Of a stretch of 64,000 nucleotides of DNA, positions 48,449 to 60,700 are shown piece after piece; position 1 is the stretch's first letter, and each line of letters begins with the position of its first letter. The position numbers were made by a program, and so were the translations under genes. This stretch comes from Geosiphon pyriformis (lineage: Eukaryota; Glomeromycota; Glomeromycetes; Archaeosporales; Geosiphonaceae), in the NCBI GenBank assembly GCA_016748015.1, contig JAAOMT010000523.1, positions 343,354 to 407,353 of the forward strand, written 5' to 3'. The notes under the pieces are model-generated. The model ran no database searches. It saw only the letters and a program-made list of their open reading frames with translations, and was not told the DNA's origin.

Positions 48449-49507
48449 ATGACAAACAACACAACGTACAACCAATACTCATACATCTCACAACTTAACT
48501 CTTTATCCCCGGTAAACTCAACTTCAACTGAGATGTCGCCAGACGATTTAGAAGCCGAGTATGAATTTTGGAGCAATACCGAATTTTTTGATGCGCCAAC
48601 TGATGATATTGCAATGCTAGACAACTTTCCACTGTCAAAGCGTAGCAATAGACGGAAACTACAAGCAGCAGCCACTGCTGTCTCTGTACAAAACTCAGGT
48701 TATCAAAACTTAGAGTTCATGACTCATCAGTTGGCAGCACTCCATCAAACCCAACAACCCTCGCCTTCCGTATCTACCATCCCACCGTTTATTGCTTATG
48801 GCACTACTCCCCCACCAATACCCAATTCACCTCTACAACAATCCATGATCGCTATACCATCACCACCGCATAGTGCAACAAGTTGTCATTCACCCACCGC
48901 TTCAAACTTTCCAGCATTTCACCCTGGATCAATGACAAATGTTATGCTCACAAACAACAATCTTTTGAATAGCGGCGTAGACTCCATAGAACCCATGTCA
49001 AAGCGACCGAGAATTAGCCCAATTTCAATTCCTCATCATCAACATCCACAACATAACCCACACTCACATCCAATACATCATTCTCATCCTGGCTCTTCTC
49101 CAAGCTCCTCATCACGTCAATCTTCTGTTGATTCATTAGACTTCTCGCATTCTATTCCATATAATTTTAACAATGAATATGAAGCTTCATTGGATTCTGA
49201 GTTTCATGCAAAATTCACTGCCGATGAAGATAAAAGGAGACGAAACACAGCTGCATCAGCTAGGTTCCGTGTAAAAAAAAAGATGCGTGAGCAAGCTCTT
49301 GAGCGAACTGCTAAGGACATGACTACTAAAGCTGAAGTCCTCGAAGGCAGAGTAAAGGAATTAGAATTAGAGATTAAGTGGCTGAGAGGCTTGATCGTCG
49401 AAAAAGATGCCAGGCTTTTGGATATAAAGCGTCCCGAAAAAAGAAAAGAAACTGATGGCGAATTGCCTAAAGAATTATCAAAAAATCAAACGGCTCAAGA
49501 ACAATGA
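48449..49507 (+). CDS. bZIP transcription factor, CYS3/MetR type
   Basis: 352 residues, no intron. C-terminal basic region DKRRRNTAASARFRVKKK (about 261-278) followed by a leucine-zipper segment (EVLEGRVKELELEIKWLRGL, about 292-312). The NTAASARFRxKKK core and the KWL(R/K)GLI ending are the signature of the fungal CYS3/MetR group, which controls sulfur assimilation genes. N-terminal acidic patch with aromatic residues (DDLEAEYEFWSNTEFFDA, about 31-48) looks like an activation or cofactor segment. The middle is Pro/Ser/His-rich and probably disordered. Start: ATG at 48449 is the first in the frame and follows a less A/T-rich leader. No damage seen. Functional assignment is by family resemblance. 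Confidence 0.9.
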   Translation: MTNNTTYNQYSYISQLNSLSPVNSTSTEMSPDDLEAEYEFWSNTEFFDAPTDDIAMLDNFPLSKRSNRRKLQAAATAVSVQNSGYQNLEFMTHQLAALHQTQQPSPSVSTIPPFIAYGTTPPPIPNSPLQQSMIAIPSPPHSATSCHSPTASNFPAFHPGSMTNVMLTNNNLLNSGVDSIEPMSKRPRISPISIPHHQHPQHNPHSHPIHHSHPGSSPSSSSRQSSVDSLDFSHSIPYNFNNEYEASLDSEFHAKFTADEDKRRRNTAASARFRVKKKMREQALERTAKDMTTKAEVLEGRVKELELEIKWLRGLIVEKDARLLDIKRPEKRKETDGELPKELSKNQTAQEQ

Positions 49508-50090
49508 ATCGAAAAGAATAGAAAAAATGCTCTAGTTTCATAAAATCTGATCTGTAAAAACCTAGGGTTATCTCCTTTGTATATATATGCGTCCCCGATG
49601 ATTTCTACCTCCGTCTTTTTTTCGTACTTTTCGTGTGCGAATGAACATTGAAAGACATATCGCATTTCATCGATTTACCTTTTATTCCTTCGTGATTTCG
49701 ATCACACTCGATTTTTTAACATACCGATTAATCACTCGTGTAAATACTGCCGCTTAAAAAACTTATTGCCAATTTTATGAGTTGGCCATCGTTATTTTCG
49801 AAAAGAACAACAATCTGATCTGTAAATACATCGCAATTAAGAAAAACATCTTTAATAAAAAACGCAATTCGTAAGCTGAAAGGAAAAATTATGTTAATTT
49901 AAACTAAAATATTCCGTCTGTTTTAAAACTGATAATTGTAGATTTTTTTGGTTTGGAAGCTTAAAAGTTATTGGATCAAGGATATTTATTCCCAAACCGC
50001 TTTACCTACTCAAAGTCACGTGAATCTCTAAAAATGTAGATCGTGAATTATCTATAAACAGGATTTTTGGCTTTTAAAAATTAGTGAAAA
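49508..50090. other. Intergenic stretch, 3' UTR of bZIP and promoter of the acyltransferase
   Basis: Composition is close to that of the genes rather than of the A/T deserts. Several AATAAA-like signals (for example ATCTTTAATAAAAAACG near 49850). No ORF of note. Confidence 0.5.
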
Positions 50091-51242
50091 ATGTGGTCAA
50101 AAACTCTCGTCTCCTTTCCGACCTACACTTTTCTTCTTTTTACCCCTTTAACACTCCTCATTCAGTTGGTTTCAACTTCCACAGCACGAATTTCTAGTAG
50201 AACCAAACGTTTCCTCGCATTTCCTTTATTATTGTCACTTATCTTAATTCCACCTAACTTTTATTGTGATCTTTTCCTCTTTAATTTTACTTATGCTTCC
50301 GTTGGTATAGTCGTCTTTTTTCGCTATTTCGACTTGTTTTTCTTTTCTCCCTGGTTTTACAACACAGAGGTTTATACAAGTCTTGAAGCAATAAAAAATG
50401 ACGCCTTGCTGATTGTTCGGAATCTTACAACTTCAAAGATTACCAGCACCAAATCCTCGGACCAGGTAGAAACTGCAAGACCACCTACTCAGAAAGGATT
50501 TGCACCCCACATTGTTTCCTCTTTTGTCTTGGTTCCCGTTATCCTCGCATGGCATCTGATACATGATGCTATAGGCAGATACTGCATGACATTAACAGCT
50601 GAGAAAGTATTCAGATTTTCACAAGTAGAATACTTTTTGTTTGGTCTCTTATCATGTCTGTACATACAGGCTTCTATAGAATTCTCAGCTCTTTTAATAT
50701 CCTTTTGGTGGACCCTTTTGTTCAATGGTGGGCGTTATGATACTCGTGAATGGCATTCGGCTTTTGATAATCCATGGATATCTACCTCGCTCTCTGAGCT
50801 TTGGTCTCGCAGATGGCATCAAGCTTTTCGTTCAATGTGGGTTTCATTGGTTTTTAAACCATTACGAATATTGATTCAGAGTAAATTAAAAAAGGATTTC
50901 CCGAGATTAGCTCAAGTTTTGGAACTTACAATCCCAACGTTAGGAGTGTTTGTAATTAGTGGTATCATTCATGAATATCTTGCATATGTGGCAATGTATC
51001 ATACGTGGACACCTGGTCATCAATTATTCTTTTTTACAATGCAAGCATTGGGAATGATTGTCGAACGGTTTTTTTTCCAAAATTATCTTTTGATAAAAGA
51101 ATCACATTTACTTCGAAGAATCTGGGGACTTGGATATATTTATTTCACGTTACCCTACTTTCTGAGATGTTTCGTAGAGGTGGAATCGTGGAACGTTCAT
51201 AAAGAATTTCCAAGCTTAATAAAAATTATTTTCGCTATTTAA
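50091..51242 (+). CDS. Wax-synthase-domain membrane acyltransferase
   Basis: 383 residues, single exon, about eight hydrophobic membrane segments. The signature of the fungal wax-synthase-like family is clear: FDNPWISTSLSELWSRRWHQ (N at residue 227) followed by RSMWVSLVFKP, and the membrane-embedded active-site His of MBOAT-like enzymes at GIIHEYL (His294). Such enzymes transfer fatty acyl chains from acyl-CoA to a hydroxyl acceptor in the endoplasmic reticulum. Acceptor unknown (fatty alcohol, sterol or glycerolipid). In a lipid-storing fungus a storage-lipid role would be natural, which is inference. ATG at 50091 begins MWSKTLVSFPTYTFLLF, directly entering the first membrane segment. Nothing unusual in the frame. 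Confidence 0.87.
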   Translation: MWSKTLVSFPTYTFLLFTPLTLLIQLVSTSTARISSRTKRFLAFPLLLSLILIPPNFYCDLFLFNFTYASVGIVVFFRYFDLFFFSPWFYNTEVYTSLEAIKNDALLIVRNLTTSKITSTKSSDQVETARPPTQKGFAPHIVSSFVLVPVILAWHLIHDAIGRYCMTLTAEKVFRFSQVEYFLFGLLSCLYIQASIEFSALLISFWWTLLFNGGRYDTREWHSAFDNPWISTSLSELWSRRWHQAFRSMWVSLVFKPLRILIQSKLKKDFPRLAQVLELTIPTLGVFVISGIIHEYLAYVAMYHTWTPGHQLFFFTMQALGMIVERFFFQNYLLIKESHLLRRIWGLGYIYFTLPYFLRCFVEVESWNVHKEFPSLIKIIFAI

Positions 51243-51530
51243 AAATAACATTAATCCTCAAACCGATTGAATCTCTAAAATTAATTCAATTATTGAAAAA
51301 ATCCAAGCACTGCCTATAGCGTTAAACCACGCCAAGCTTAAATAACAGTCATCTTTCGGATTTGGAAATAATTATCAATTATCAATGATGCTCCCAAGAC
51401 GTCACAACAGCGGCTATTCTTATAGATCATCTGATTATATATATGGACACCTACAAAAGATGAATATGTTGGAAATTTCTTTGTATATACCATTTTAAAT
51501 TCACATATTTCTAAACATCATCCTCAGAAC

Positions 51531-53407
51531 ATGCCAGCTCCACCACCGCCTCCACCGCCTCCGGTAAAAACTTCGTCACCCTCGGGCGGACGAAATGCGT
51601 TACTGAAAGACATTCAACAAGGAAAAAGACTGAAAAAGACTGATACCAACGATCGATCAGCCCCACTAGTTGAAGGTATAATTTTTATTCAGAGGGTGTA
51701 TTCCCAGTGAAAATGTAAAAGTTTAAATGGGACTGATAGCCTTTTGAGGCTACTACTACATTTCAAACTACCAAACTTGGTTTTATAAGATTTTATTCAT
51801 CTAAAGCTTCCTTGTTAAGATTTCTGTCTCACTTCAATTACAAAATCAATTTATCTGACTGTAACCTTTTCTTATTTTAGTTAATAAAAATGGAGTGGGT
51901 TCTTCAGGATCTGGTCGAGTTCGGTCTTTAAGTGCAGCTGGTGGTGGTGGCGGCAAAGTTAACCCACCTCCGGGACTTGGAGGGCTTTTTTCTGGTGGAG
52001 TGCCGAAGCTTAAGAGTCGTAATGATGCAGGAAATGGTAATGTCTTGACTTAATACTTTGCTAAATGTGGAAGCTGTTTCAACTCTAAATAAATGGTGGT
52101 ACAGAAATTGGATAAATTTTCTAGATTTGGAAGATGATACATGATTGAACAGGGAAATATACAATTAGCTTTAAAAGTAGTACTCTGAAAAATCAATGTC
52201 AAGAGTCAAAATGGTTGGAAGCTTCAATAATTTAACATTTAATTGAACTATACTTATAAATATTACTTAATTCAGCTTTGGGGATTCCACCGCCTCTTCC
52301 GGGTGGCCGTCCAAGGGCTACAAGTTCTGGTACTCCTGCTAATCGTTCATCGGCAGTTCCAAGTGTTCCTTCAATAAGTTCTGCTTTGCAGAATAGAAAT
52401 AACAACACCTTGCCAAGAAGCATTGGTAAACATGTTACAGCGAACTCTGCATCCCCACCAGCGTTGCCAAATCGAACAACTCATATAACACCTGGGCGAA
52501 TAGTTCCAGAAATATCAACTTCAGCAAATCCTAAACCCATATTGCCTTCTCGTAACAGTAAAATTTCAAATACACCCCCGTCTTTGCCAGATAGAAGTAA
52601 TCCCCCATCTCCACCACCCAGAGGCGCAAAGCCTCTCCTATTAAACAATAAAAAAGCACCGCCACCACCGCCACCAATTAGATCAACAGCACCAAATGTT
52701 TTTGGGAATTCAATCAACAGCAAAGCTAATACACCACCACCACCACCACCATCACGAACATCCATAGCCATACAAAGGTCCCAATCACCACCACCACCAC
52801 CACCACCACCTCCTCTACCACGAACATCCATCGCCACACAAAGGTCGCAATCACCACCACCAACACAGCATCGCCAGGTTTTACCTGTAATTGGAGATAA
52901 ACAAAGACCACTAACGGCTGTTTTACCAACTAACGGTACTAATAACAATTTTGCTCTACGAAAATCAATCAATGCCCAAAAATTCTCGGTTATTCAATGT
53001 ATGTACTTCTGGAATGAATTTAATCGTTTCGAAAGAAAGAAATTAAATCCATCAGCTAATTTTATTTTGATAATCAAAAAAGCCACTGCATTTATACAAA
53101 CAGAACCTCAAACAACAGAAGGCCGATGGACTTTTCATCCTTCTTCTGATTTTCCTATTCCTCCTCCTTTTCGTAATTCCGAAAAAATATATCCTTCTGG
53201 ATCCTCTACAGGAAGCTGTATGTTATATTTGAAAAATATGCTTCAATTTTTCAAAATTTCAATTTGTTGCTATTATATATGTATTAACAAGATTTTATTA
53301 TATTTAAATCAGCTATCCCACTGGACTTGTCATCGCTTTCTTTACGGGGCAATCCTCAACGCGCACCGCCACCACCACCATTTGGAAAGATAAATGGAAG
53401 AAGATGA
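51531..53407 (+). CDS. Verprolin/WIP-like actin regulator, four exons
   Basis: Exons 51531-51675, 51881-52036, 52276-53217 and 53313-53407, with GT..AG introns and matching phases; about 445 residues. N-terminal MPAPPPPPPPPVKT leads into a WH2 actin-binding motif, GRNALLKDIQQGKRLKKT, then a Gly-rich segment with GLGGLFSGGVPKLKSR typical of this family. The centre is a long Pro/Ser-rich stretch with poly-Pro runs (profilin or SH3 ligands). The C-terminus has GRWTFHPSSDFPIPPPF, matching the WASP-binding segment of WIP, and ends PPPPPFGKINGRR. It would bind G-actin and WASP at cortical actin patches. Exon 3 alone is open past the true splice site, giving a misleading C-terminus if not spliced at 53217. 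Confidence 0.88.
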
Positions 53408-54529
53408 AAGATTTAATAGAGGAAAACAAAATTGATACCCTAATTAATAAACTTTGTATCTTTGTTAATTGATGGTATTTAATGAGGATCATCAATAAGC
53501 ACCAACATGATATTAAAACTCACGCCAGTCATTCGCAAGATCATTTTGACAAACTTGGGGTGAAAGATTACGAAACTTGTAATTTCCGAAAATCCAAAAT
53601 GTCATAATTGCATGTGCTACATGAAAAGAACTGAATAATGTTTACAATTGCAATAAAATATTTATGAATGTTACATAGTTCAAAGAATTAACAATTTTAA
53701 TTATTTACATATGTTTTTGAACATAATTCGAGTGTACTTAATATAAAAATTTCTTGTTAACAAAAGTCTTATTTTATTAAAATTATTGTTGAAATCATTT
53801 ATTCATGATTATATTAAAACATGTAAATAATAAAATTGGTAAAATGTTATAATTTTAAATAAGACATTAAAAAATAAAATAATTTTTACTTTAAATTATA
53901 TTAGAAAATTAAAACAATTTATCTAAATAAGAAATTAAACTTACAATTAATTTTTTTTTTTTTTTGAAATATAAAAAGTAAAACACAAAATTTTAGTAAT
54001 ATATAATAATATAGTAATATATGTTTTTTATTATATTTTTGCAAAGACATCTTTTTATTGTGAACTTAATAATTGCTTTTAATAGTAATATAATAAAAAA
54101 ACAACAAAAAAGATTGTTTATAGTTATAATAGTGGTATTTTTTTCTAAAAACAAAAGATTTAAATTAATAATATTAAGTATTTTAATAATAATAAAAATA
54201 TATATTTTAAGCAGATTTTTGAATAGTATTAGTGAATTTTCAAACATAAAAACTAACTTAAATAGAAAAAAAAACAATATTTATTAATTATTAGTTTTAA
54301 TTCTAAAATAAATATTTTTAAAACAAAAAAAATCCAAAAAAATCAAAGATACTTGTTAAAAAATTCTATGTTTTAAATATTAATATCTTAATAGTTAAAA
54401 AAAAGCATTATAATAAAAGTATTAATTATTTAAAAGTTTATTTTTAATAGTAAATAAATTTAAAAAAAGCAATTATCTTAGCTTTATTCTAATTTTAAAT
54501 AATAATATTAATCTGATTACAAATTATTA
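53408..54529. other. A/T-rich stretch after the WIP gene
   Basis: 3' UTR of the WIP gene near 53408-53650, then A/T desert. The ORFs at 54021-54287 (plus) and 53993-54277 (minus) overlap each other and are low-complexity Ile/Leu/Lys/Asn; they are probably noise or the N-terminal part of fossil LINE ORF1. Confidence 0.5.
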
Positions 54530-55633
54530 AACTATAATAAAAAGCTATAATAAAATTTGTTAAATTAGATTAAATTAATTTGTTAACATTCAAATAATTA
54601 ATATTAATTAGCAAAAATTTAATAATATAATCAAAACTAATATAAATTAAATAATTTGATTTGTTAAGTAATTGTTTTAAAATACTGTTATTTATTTTGT
54701 TTATAAATATAATTATATATAATTTTGGTATTTTTTTGAAAAAACCTGGTAAAAAAACTTGTATTATTAATTGCATATTTATTATTAATTTTAAGATCTA
54801 TTATATAATAGTTTGTTTTTGAATTTAAAAAAATTTTAAGTTAAGTTTATTATACTATTTTTGTATTTAATAAAACAAAACTAAAGAGTTGAATTAAGGC
54901 TTAAATTAAAAATAAGTTTAATAATATATAAATTTTTGCTTCTGATTTAAACTTTAATTATTTAAAGTTTAAAATTACAATTATTATAAAAAATAATTTA
55001 ACTTATTATGTTTGCAAAGTTTTTAAGATAATTAGTTAATTAAGTTTTTTTTTTAAAAACAAATTTTTAATTTTTATTTTGAATTTATATGTTAATACTT
55101 TATTAAATATATATTTAAATTAGATTAATAATCTTAATTTTTTATAATTAAGTTAATAAAAAGTTTTTTTGCTGTTTTAAATAGTAATTCAATAAAAATA
55201 ATTTTAAGAAAAGTTCTAATTTTAAAAAGTATTTGGATTTTAATTTGGTTAATTTTTAATATATAACTTAATAATTAAAACAATAATATAAAACAATTTA
55301 AAAAAAGTAAAAAAATCATTAATTGTATTTTTATTTTTATTTTACTATTAAATACTAAATAAATATGTTTAAAGAATATTTTTTTATTAAAAGCAATTAT
55401 ATATCTATTTTTTTTAAAAATTTTAAAATTAATATAAGTTTTTTTTATAATATAATATATAGTTTAGCTGATAAAATTTTTAAAAAAATTTAGTCTTATA
55501 GTTTTAATAATTTTAAATTTATAAAATTAAAATTTTTAGTTTTTAAGATTATTAAGATTTTTAGTTTGAACTTTTAGATATAATTTTTTGTTTTAATTTT
55601 AATTTATTTTAAATTTTAATATTTATTTAATTG
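54530..55633 (+). mobile_element. Fossil LINE, ORF1 to ORF2 N-terminal part, upstream of copy D
   Basis: Plus-strand translation: KAIIKFVKLD near 54550-54575 (KAVVEFAKSE), LILISKNLII near 54605 (LFLIGKDLVR), LLFILFINIIIYNFG near 54695 (LLFTLPVGTTAYDLG), GKKTCIIN near 54750 (GKTCIIN), ITIIIKNNLTYYVCKVFKII near 54975-55035 (VAIIIDSFLAKHVCKILEIP), NKFLIFILNLYVNTLLNIYL near 55065-55125 (NKLSVFILGLYAGASSVIQF), FKFIKLKFLVFKIIKIF near 55510-55560 (SKFFGLELLVVKIVGVV). Order and spacing are those of a LINE. Ends at the target-site duplication of copy D (55627-55633). Confidence 0.82.
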
Positions 55634-55771
55634 GAAAATAATATTTTTTTTCTCTCGTCGATCCTCTGGCCACTGCGAAAGCGAGAGAATTTTTAAGAGA
55701 AATCACTTTACTTTATTCCTTTACCCTTCATTCATCAAGTCATTTCTTCTACTATACCTCTATTTGTCGCA

Positions 55772-57715
55772 ATGGAACCAATAGGCTCTTCTGCTGGTGG
55801 TTTTGGCTCAGTTTCGGCTGGTTTGGGGACCTGTCAGAGTGCGAAGAAGAAGCACGTAGATATGGTCTACTCTTGGAGTGCATCCTACAAGAAACCAAAG
55901 AAGCCTGCTGCTGGTAATGTGGTCAATTCATCTACTAGATTGCTAAGCCTGGAGGATATTGGTGGTGCTGGTGCCAAGCCTGTGGTGTCCTGGGGCAGTG
56001 AGGTTGGCAGTGTTACTAGTAGTGTCAGTGGTCTCTCAGATGTTGAAAATATGGTGACCACAATGGCTGAGGAAACCAGCTATGCAGAATCAGGTGAGGA
56101 CAATGGCATGGACGAAAATACACCGAGGAAGACTCGTATTCAAACATATATGCTGGGCAACCTACTGAAGTGATCTTTGTTTGACCATATGAGTGACGAT
56201 GAAAAAGCGCTGGAGCTTCCTCCCTCTAAATTCAATGGTGCCAATCAGATGCCGCATATCAGGTCACGTGCCCCGGAAAAAAGAAATTTCGAGCCAGTAA
56301 AATTTTTCGCATTAGATATTGAGGTTTCGGCAGTGCCTGAGAAGACAAATATTGATAAGTTGATGGCAGTTAAAAAAATTTTTTATCGAATTGATGGATT
56401 TGGGAGAGCTTCAACTCTCTCAAAATTTCCAGGAATAATAAGATTATCATTTACATCTGAAAAAAGCTTGGTTAAGACAAGGGAAATGGCAATTAATGAG
56501 AAGATTTTGGTAAATGATGATCTAAGAAAAGTAAACAGCCATTCAGATTGGGAAGTGATTGTTAAGGAGATTCCAGTGGATCTTCCCAAATTGGCAGTGG
56601 ATTCGGCATTTTTTAAATTCAGCAAAATTGTTTTGATCAAAATGCAGCTGACTGGTTTTTGGCAAAAGACCCTAATTGAGTTTGAGTTATTTGAAGTAGC
56701 TAGTCTGGTTGTGTCCAAATGGTCAGTCCTTATGGGAAAAGATTCGGTGCATGTGGCTTTGGCAGTCAGTGATAAACAAATGTGGGTATTAAAGGATCAG
56801 CATTAGGCTTTGCTTTATACTCTTCCAGTTGGCACCACTGCCCATGATCTTTCCAGTTTGTTGGAATCATATGGTGGAAAGACTTGTTTCATTGGCCATA
56901 ATCCTAATTCATATGTTCATGATAGATGTGTTATAATTTGTTTTGGTGATGAGGCATTTAAGTTGGCTGCTATTGGTACTGTTCCAGTTTTCAAGGGTGT
57001 GAGTTTGTATTAGGCTGGTCTTTTTTTGGCCAGTTGCACTCGTTGTAAACAATTTGGTCATGTTATGATCAACTGTTCCTTGGGTGAGAATTCTGGTGTT
57101 CGTGGAAAGAGAATGGTTTCTGATCAAGATTGGATTTGTCTGGCTAGGATATATAAGAAAAAGTCAGCTCTTATTGCTTATCCAGTCTTATTTGGTGGTA
57201 AAATATGGGTCCAAGTTGCTGGTGGCTTTCCTTCTTGTGTGGTTCTCTCTGGTTTGGTTGGTGCTGGTTTGCATTCTGGTTTGGTTTCTCCTTCAATGAT
57301 GACTGATTCTCCTACCATTTCTCATTTGAATAACCGGCTGGCAATTTTGGAGCATTCTTTGGAGCTTTTGACTGACCGCATTTTTGGCATTTTGGTTTGA
57401 CTAGAATCTATTGGTTTGGTTCCTGTGGTAATCTCATCTCTGAGCTCTCTTTCTGTTGTTTCTGAGATTATGACTTCTGATGTGAATTCTGATATGATTG
57501 TGGATACTGCTTTGGTCTCATCTAGTACTCCTCTCTCCATCGTTCATAATGCTGTTGTTGAGCTCAGCTCTAGTAGTTCCAAAGTCCTCACTGCCAAAGT
57601 GGGTGGTTTGGAAATAAAATTGATTGCTTTGAAGGCCTTGGTTGGTTCAGTTTTGGATAAGTTAAATATTTTGTGCTTTGGTTCAGGTTTGTCAGTTCCT
57701 CTGTCTTCTCAATGA
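55772..57715 (+). pseudogene. LINE ORF1 (copy D)
   Basis: MEPIGSSAGGFGSV to VPLSSQ, 648 codons in one frame, with four or so stops (near 56171, 56804, 57011, 57398); one is clearly a Trp codon (TGG to TAG). Order: basic N-terminus, FFALDIEVSAVPEK segment with VKKIFYRIDGFGRAS, RRM-like VIVKEIPVDLPK, RRM-like ALLYTLPVGTTAHDLSSL with GKTCFIG, intact knuckle CTRCKQFGHVMINC (near 57032-57075), linker and C-terminal LEIKLIALKALVGSVLDKL heptads. Its TGA stop overlaps the ORF2 ATG. Confidence 0.88.
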
Positions 57716-60700
57716 CTCACTTAATTTGGAAAATTGCTGCATGTAATGTCAGAGGTATGAACAATTGTGTGAAGCAGGCAGACATTATACATTGGCATAA
57801 GGATATGAACAATCTGGTCTCCATTGTTACTGAGACAAAGTTAAGAGGCATGGTTCATTCATGGATCACCAATAAGTTCGATGGTGTTTGTGTTTTTACT
57901 TCTGGTTTGGATTCTGGTCACATGGGATCTGGTGTTGCAATAATTATAGACTCTTTTTTAGCGAAGCATGTGTGCAAGATTTTGGAGATACCTGGTCAGC
58001 TGTTGTCAATAAGGCTGCTTTTTGGGAATAAACTTTCTGTGTTTATTCTTGGACTGTATGCTGGTGCATCTTCAGTGATTCAGTTTTCTCAGGCTAGTAA
58101 TATCAATTCTCTCATTGCCAGAGCTGTGAATAAGACTTCTTTTGTCATTCTTGGTGGCGATTTCAATGAAGATAGGTCTCATAAATGTGCCAGTTTCAGA
58201 AAGTGTTTTGATTTGGGTCTGGTCAACTCTCTAAATGGAAGCACTTTTGTGAAGTTACCAACATAGTGCAATTCTCATGGTATTGCCAAAATGATTGATT
58301 ACGTGTTAGTTTCCTCTAGTTTAGTTAATGCAATCATGGATTGTGGTGTGGTGGGTGTTGAGAATTTTTTTGATACTGATCATAGGGCTGTTTCTGTTTC
58401 TGTAGATCTGGGTGGTTTGTTAGATGTGCAGCCGCTATCACTATGCAAACAGGCCAATAAAGATCATTGAAAGTTCGATGTTAAAAATGCCAGTGAAAAG
58501 AAGTAGTTGGAGTTTAAGAATACTACAGCTGCTAATGCTTCTATGCTTTCAGATGCATTTGTTGTGGCTATGAAGTTTTTGGATAAGGATGCAATATGGG
58601 ACATTCAAGAAAAAATGGTTCAAGGGTTATAGTAGTGTTTTCAATAAGGTTTTTTCTAAGTTTCATAGACTAGAACTGCTTGTGTCTAAGCTAGTTAAGG
58701 CCTCTTGTCTGGTTTGTGGTGGGAATTTTGCTTCTTTGTTGAACACATGGGATAGGCTTGACTCAGTTGGTGCCTCGCCAGTGAAGTCTCTATTTTTTTT
58801 GGGTTCTGGTTTTGATGCTATTTGCTCTAAACTGGCTAAGACGAGGAAAGTTTACTGCTCTTCGAAGATGATGGAGTCTAAGCGCACTAAGGAATCTCAT
58901 ATTAGACAGACTATTAAGAGAAGAATGGAAAGTTTTGAAGTGGATAAGGGACACACCATCAGAAGTGTTCTGAAGCATCTTTTTCATAAGGTGGTACTGG
59001 ATCACTTGGTCGCGGATGAGGAGTTGGTTCTGGAGCCAGATTTGGTTAAATCTAAGATCAATGAGATCATGGAAGGTTGGACTAGGAAGTATGCAGTAAT
59101 GCCAGATATTTCTGATGACTGGGTGCACTAATTTCAGCCTTTGGACTATGTCTTTGATGATGCCTTCTCTGAAGTAATGTGTTTGATTGGTTTTGATGAG
59201 TTGCTTACAGTTGTCTCTAATTTGCCCGATGGTAAGACGGCTGGTCTTTCTGGTGTCTTCAATGAATTGTAGAAACACTGTGATAGAAAAGTTTTGGATA
59301 TGCTTTTGTTATTGTTGAATTTTTGTTTGGAACATGAATCTGTACCTGGATCTTGGAAGGAAGCTTGGATGTCAATGATTCCTAAACCATATGAATGGGA
59401 GGGCATTCTTATAAATACTTGTCCTATTGTATTGATTAAAACGGCCTGCAAGATTCTTTCTAAGATTCTCTCAGACAGAATTTCTTCGGTCTGCAGCAGG
59501 TTTGATGTTTTGCATGGGGACAATTTCTCTGTATTAAAGGGTATGACAATACAATCGCCCATTTTTGCTATTGGTTCTGTGGTAGAAGATGCATTGGAAA
59601 AGGGCTGGGAACTGTGGCTGGTTTTGTAGAATATGTGAAAAGCATATGATTCTGTTGGCTGGGTGCATCTCAGAAGGAGTTTGGTTAGGATTAAGATGTG
59701 TAACAAGTTTATTAAATTTTTTGATGACATTCACAATAATTGCACCAACAGGGTGATAACAGATTTTGGCTTGACTAATGGTTACTGTGTTCATGATAGT
59801 CTGGACCAAGGGGAGGTTTTTTTGCCACTTCTTTGGTGCATATTTTACAATTCACTCTTGTGTGAAGTCAAATGACAGGAAAGTATGTGTGGTTATAGGT
59901 TGAACTCTCATTTTATTTCCAGAACTGGCCAGGTGAAGCCTCAGGCCAGGCTGACATCATTCTTGGCTGCTGGTGCTTTTGTTAATGATACCATTTGGGT
60001 TGGTAGTAGCCAGGCTGCTATGCAGCACATCTTTAATGTTGCTAGTGAATTTTTTAGAATTAATGACATTTCAATTAACAATGACAAGACTGTAGTCATT
60101 CTTATCAACAGCCAGATTGCGAATCCTTCTTTGACTATCAGTGGCTCACCTATCTCTATCGCCAAGAAGGGTGAACCTCATCAGTATCTGAGTATTTTTT
60201 TGTCTTCTGAAAGTCTTTCGACATCTAGTCTGGCTAAAGCTCACTCGGATGTTTGGTTCTTTGTTAATCTTGTTCTGAGAAAGACAGTCTTGGACAAACA
60301 ATTTGCGTATTTGGCTTCTGCAATTCTTCTGTCTATCATCAGCTACAGAACTCAGTTCAGCTTCATTCCTGTTAGTGTGTGTAATAAGTGGGACTCTATG
60401 GTTCGCAGGTGCTTGAAGTCTAAGTCTAGACTGCCACTCAATTTCCCCAATAACGCAGTTTATCATCCTTCTTTGTACAATTTTAAAACTTTTGAACAGA
60501 TCCAAGCTGAGAGTAAATCAGCTGCTGTTTTGGCTTTTGCGAATTCAGTTGGTATTTTGGGTCGTTTGTTTTCTCACAGGTCTCATGATCTTCAGGCTCT
60601 CAGTTAGCGTCCCTGTCACCCTTTGCTGTTTCCAGCTCATGTTTATGTCAGCCCTTCAAACAACTTTCTGTCAGGTGTGGTTTGTATTTTTTTTGGGTGT

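Noticed and set aside
52720-52870. Poly-CAC/CCA run as a microsatellite.
   Set aside because: It encodes the expected poly-proline segments of the WIP-like protein, so it is coding.
54021-54287. Pair of overlapping ORFs on both strands (about 90 aa each).
   Set aside because: Low-complexity Ile/Leu/Asn/Lys from A/T DNA; no domain, no gene-like composition.
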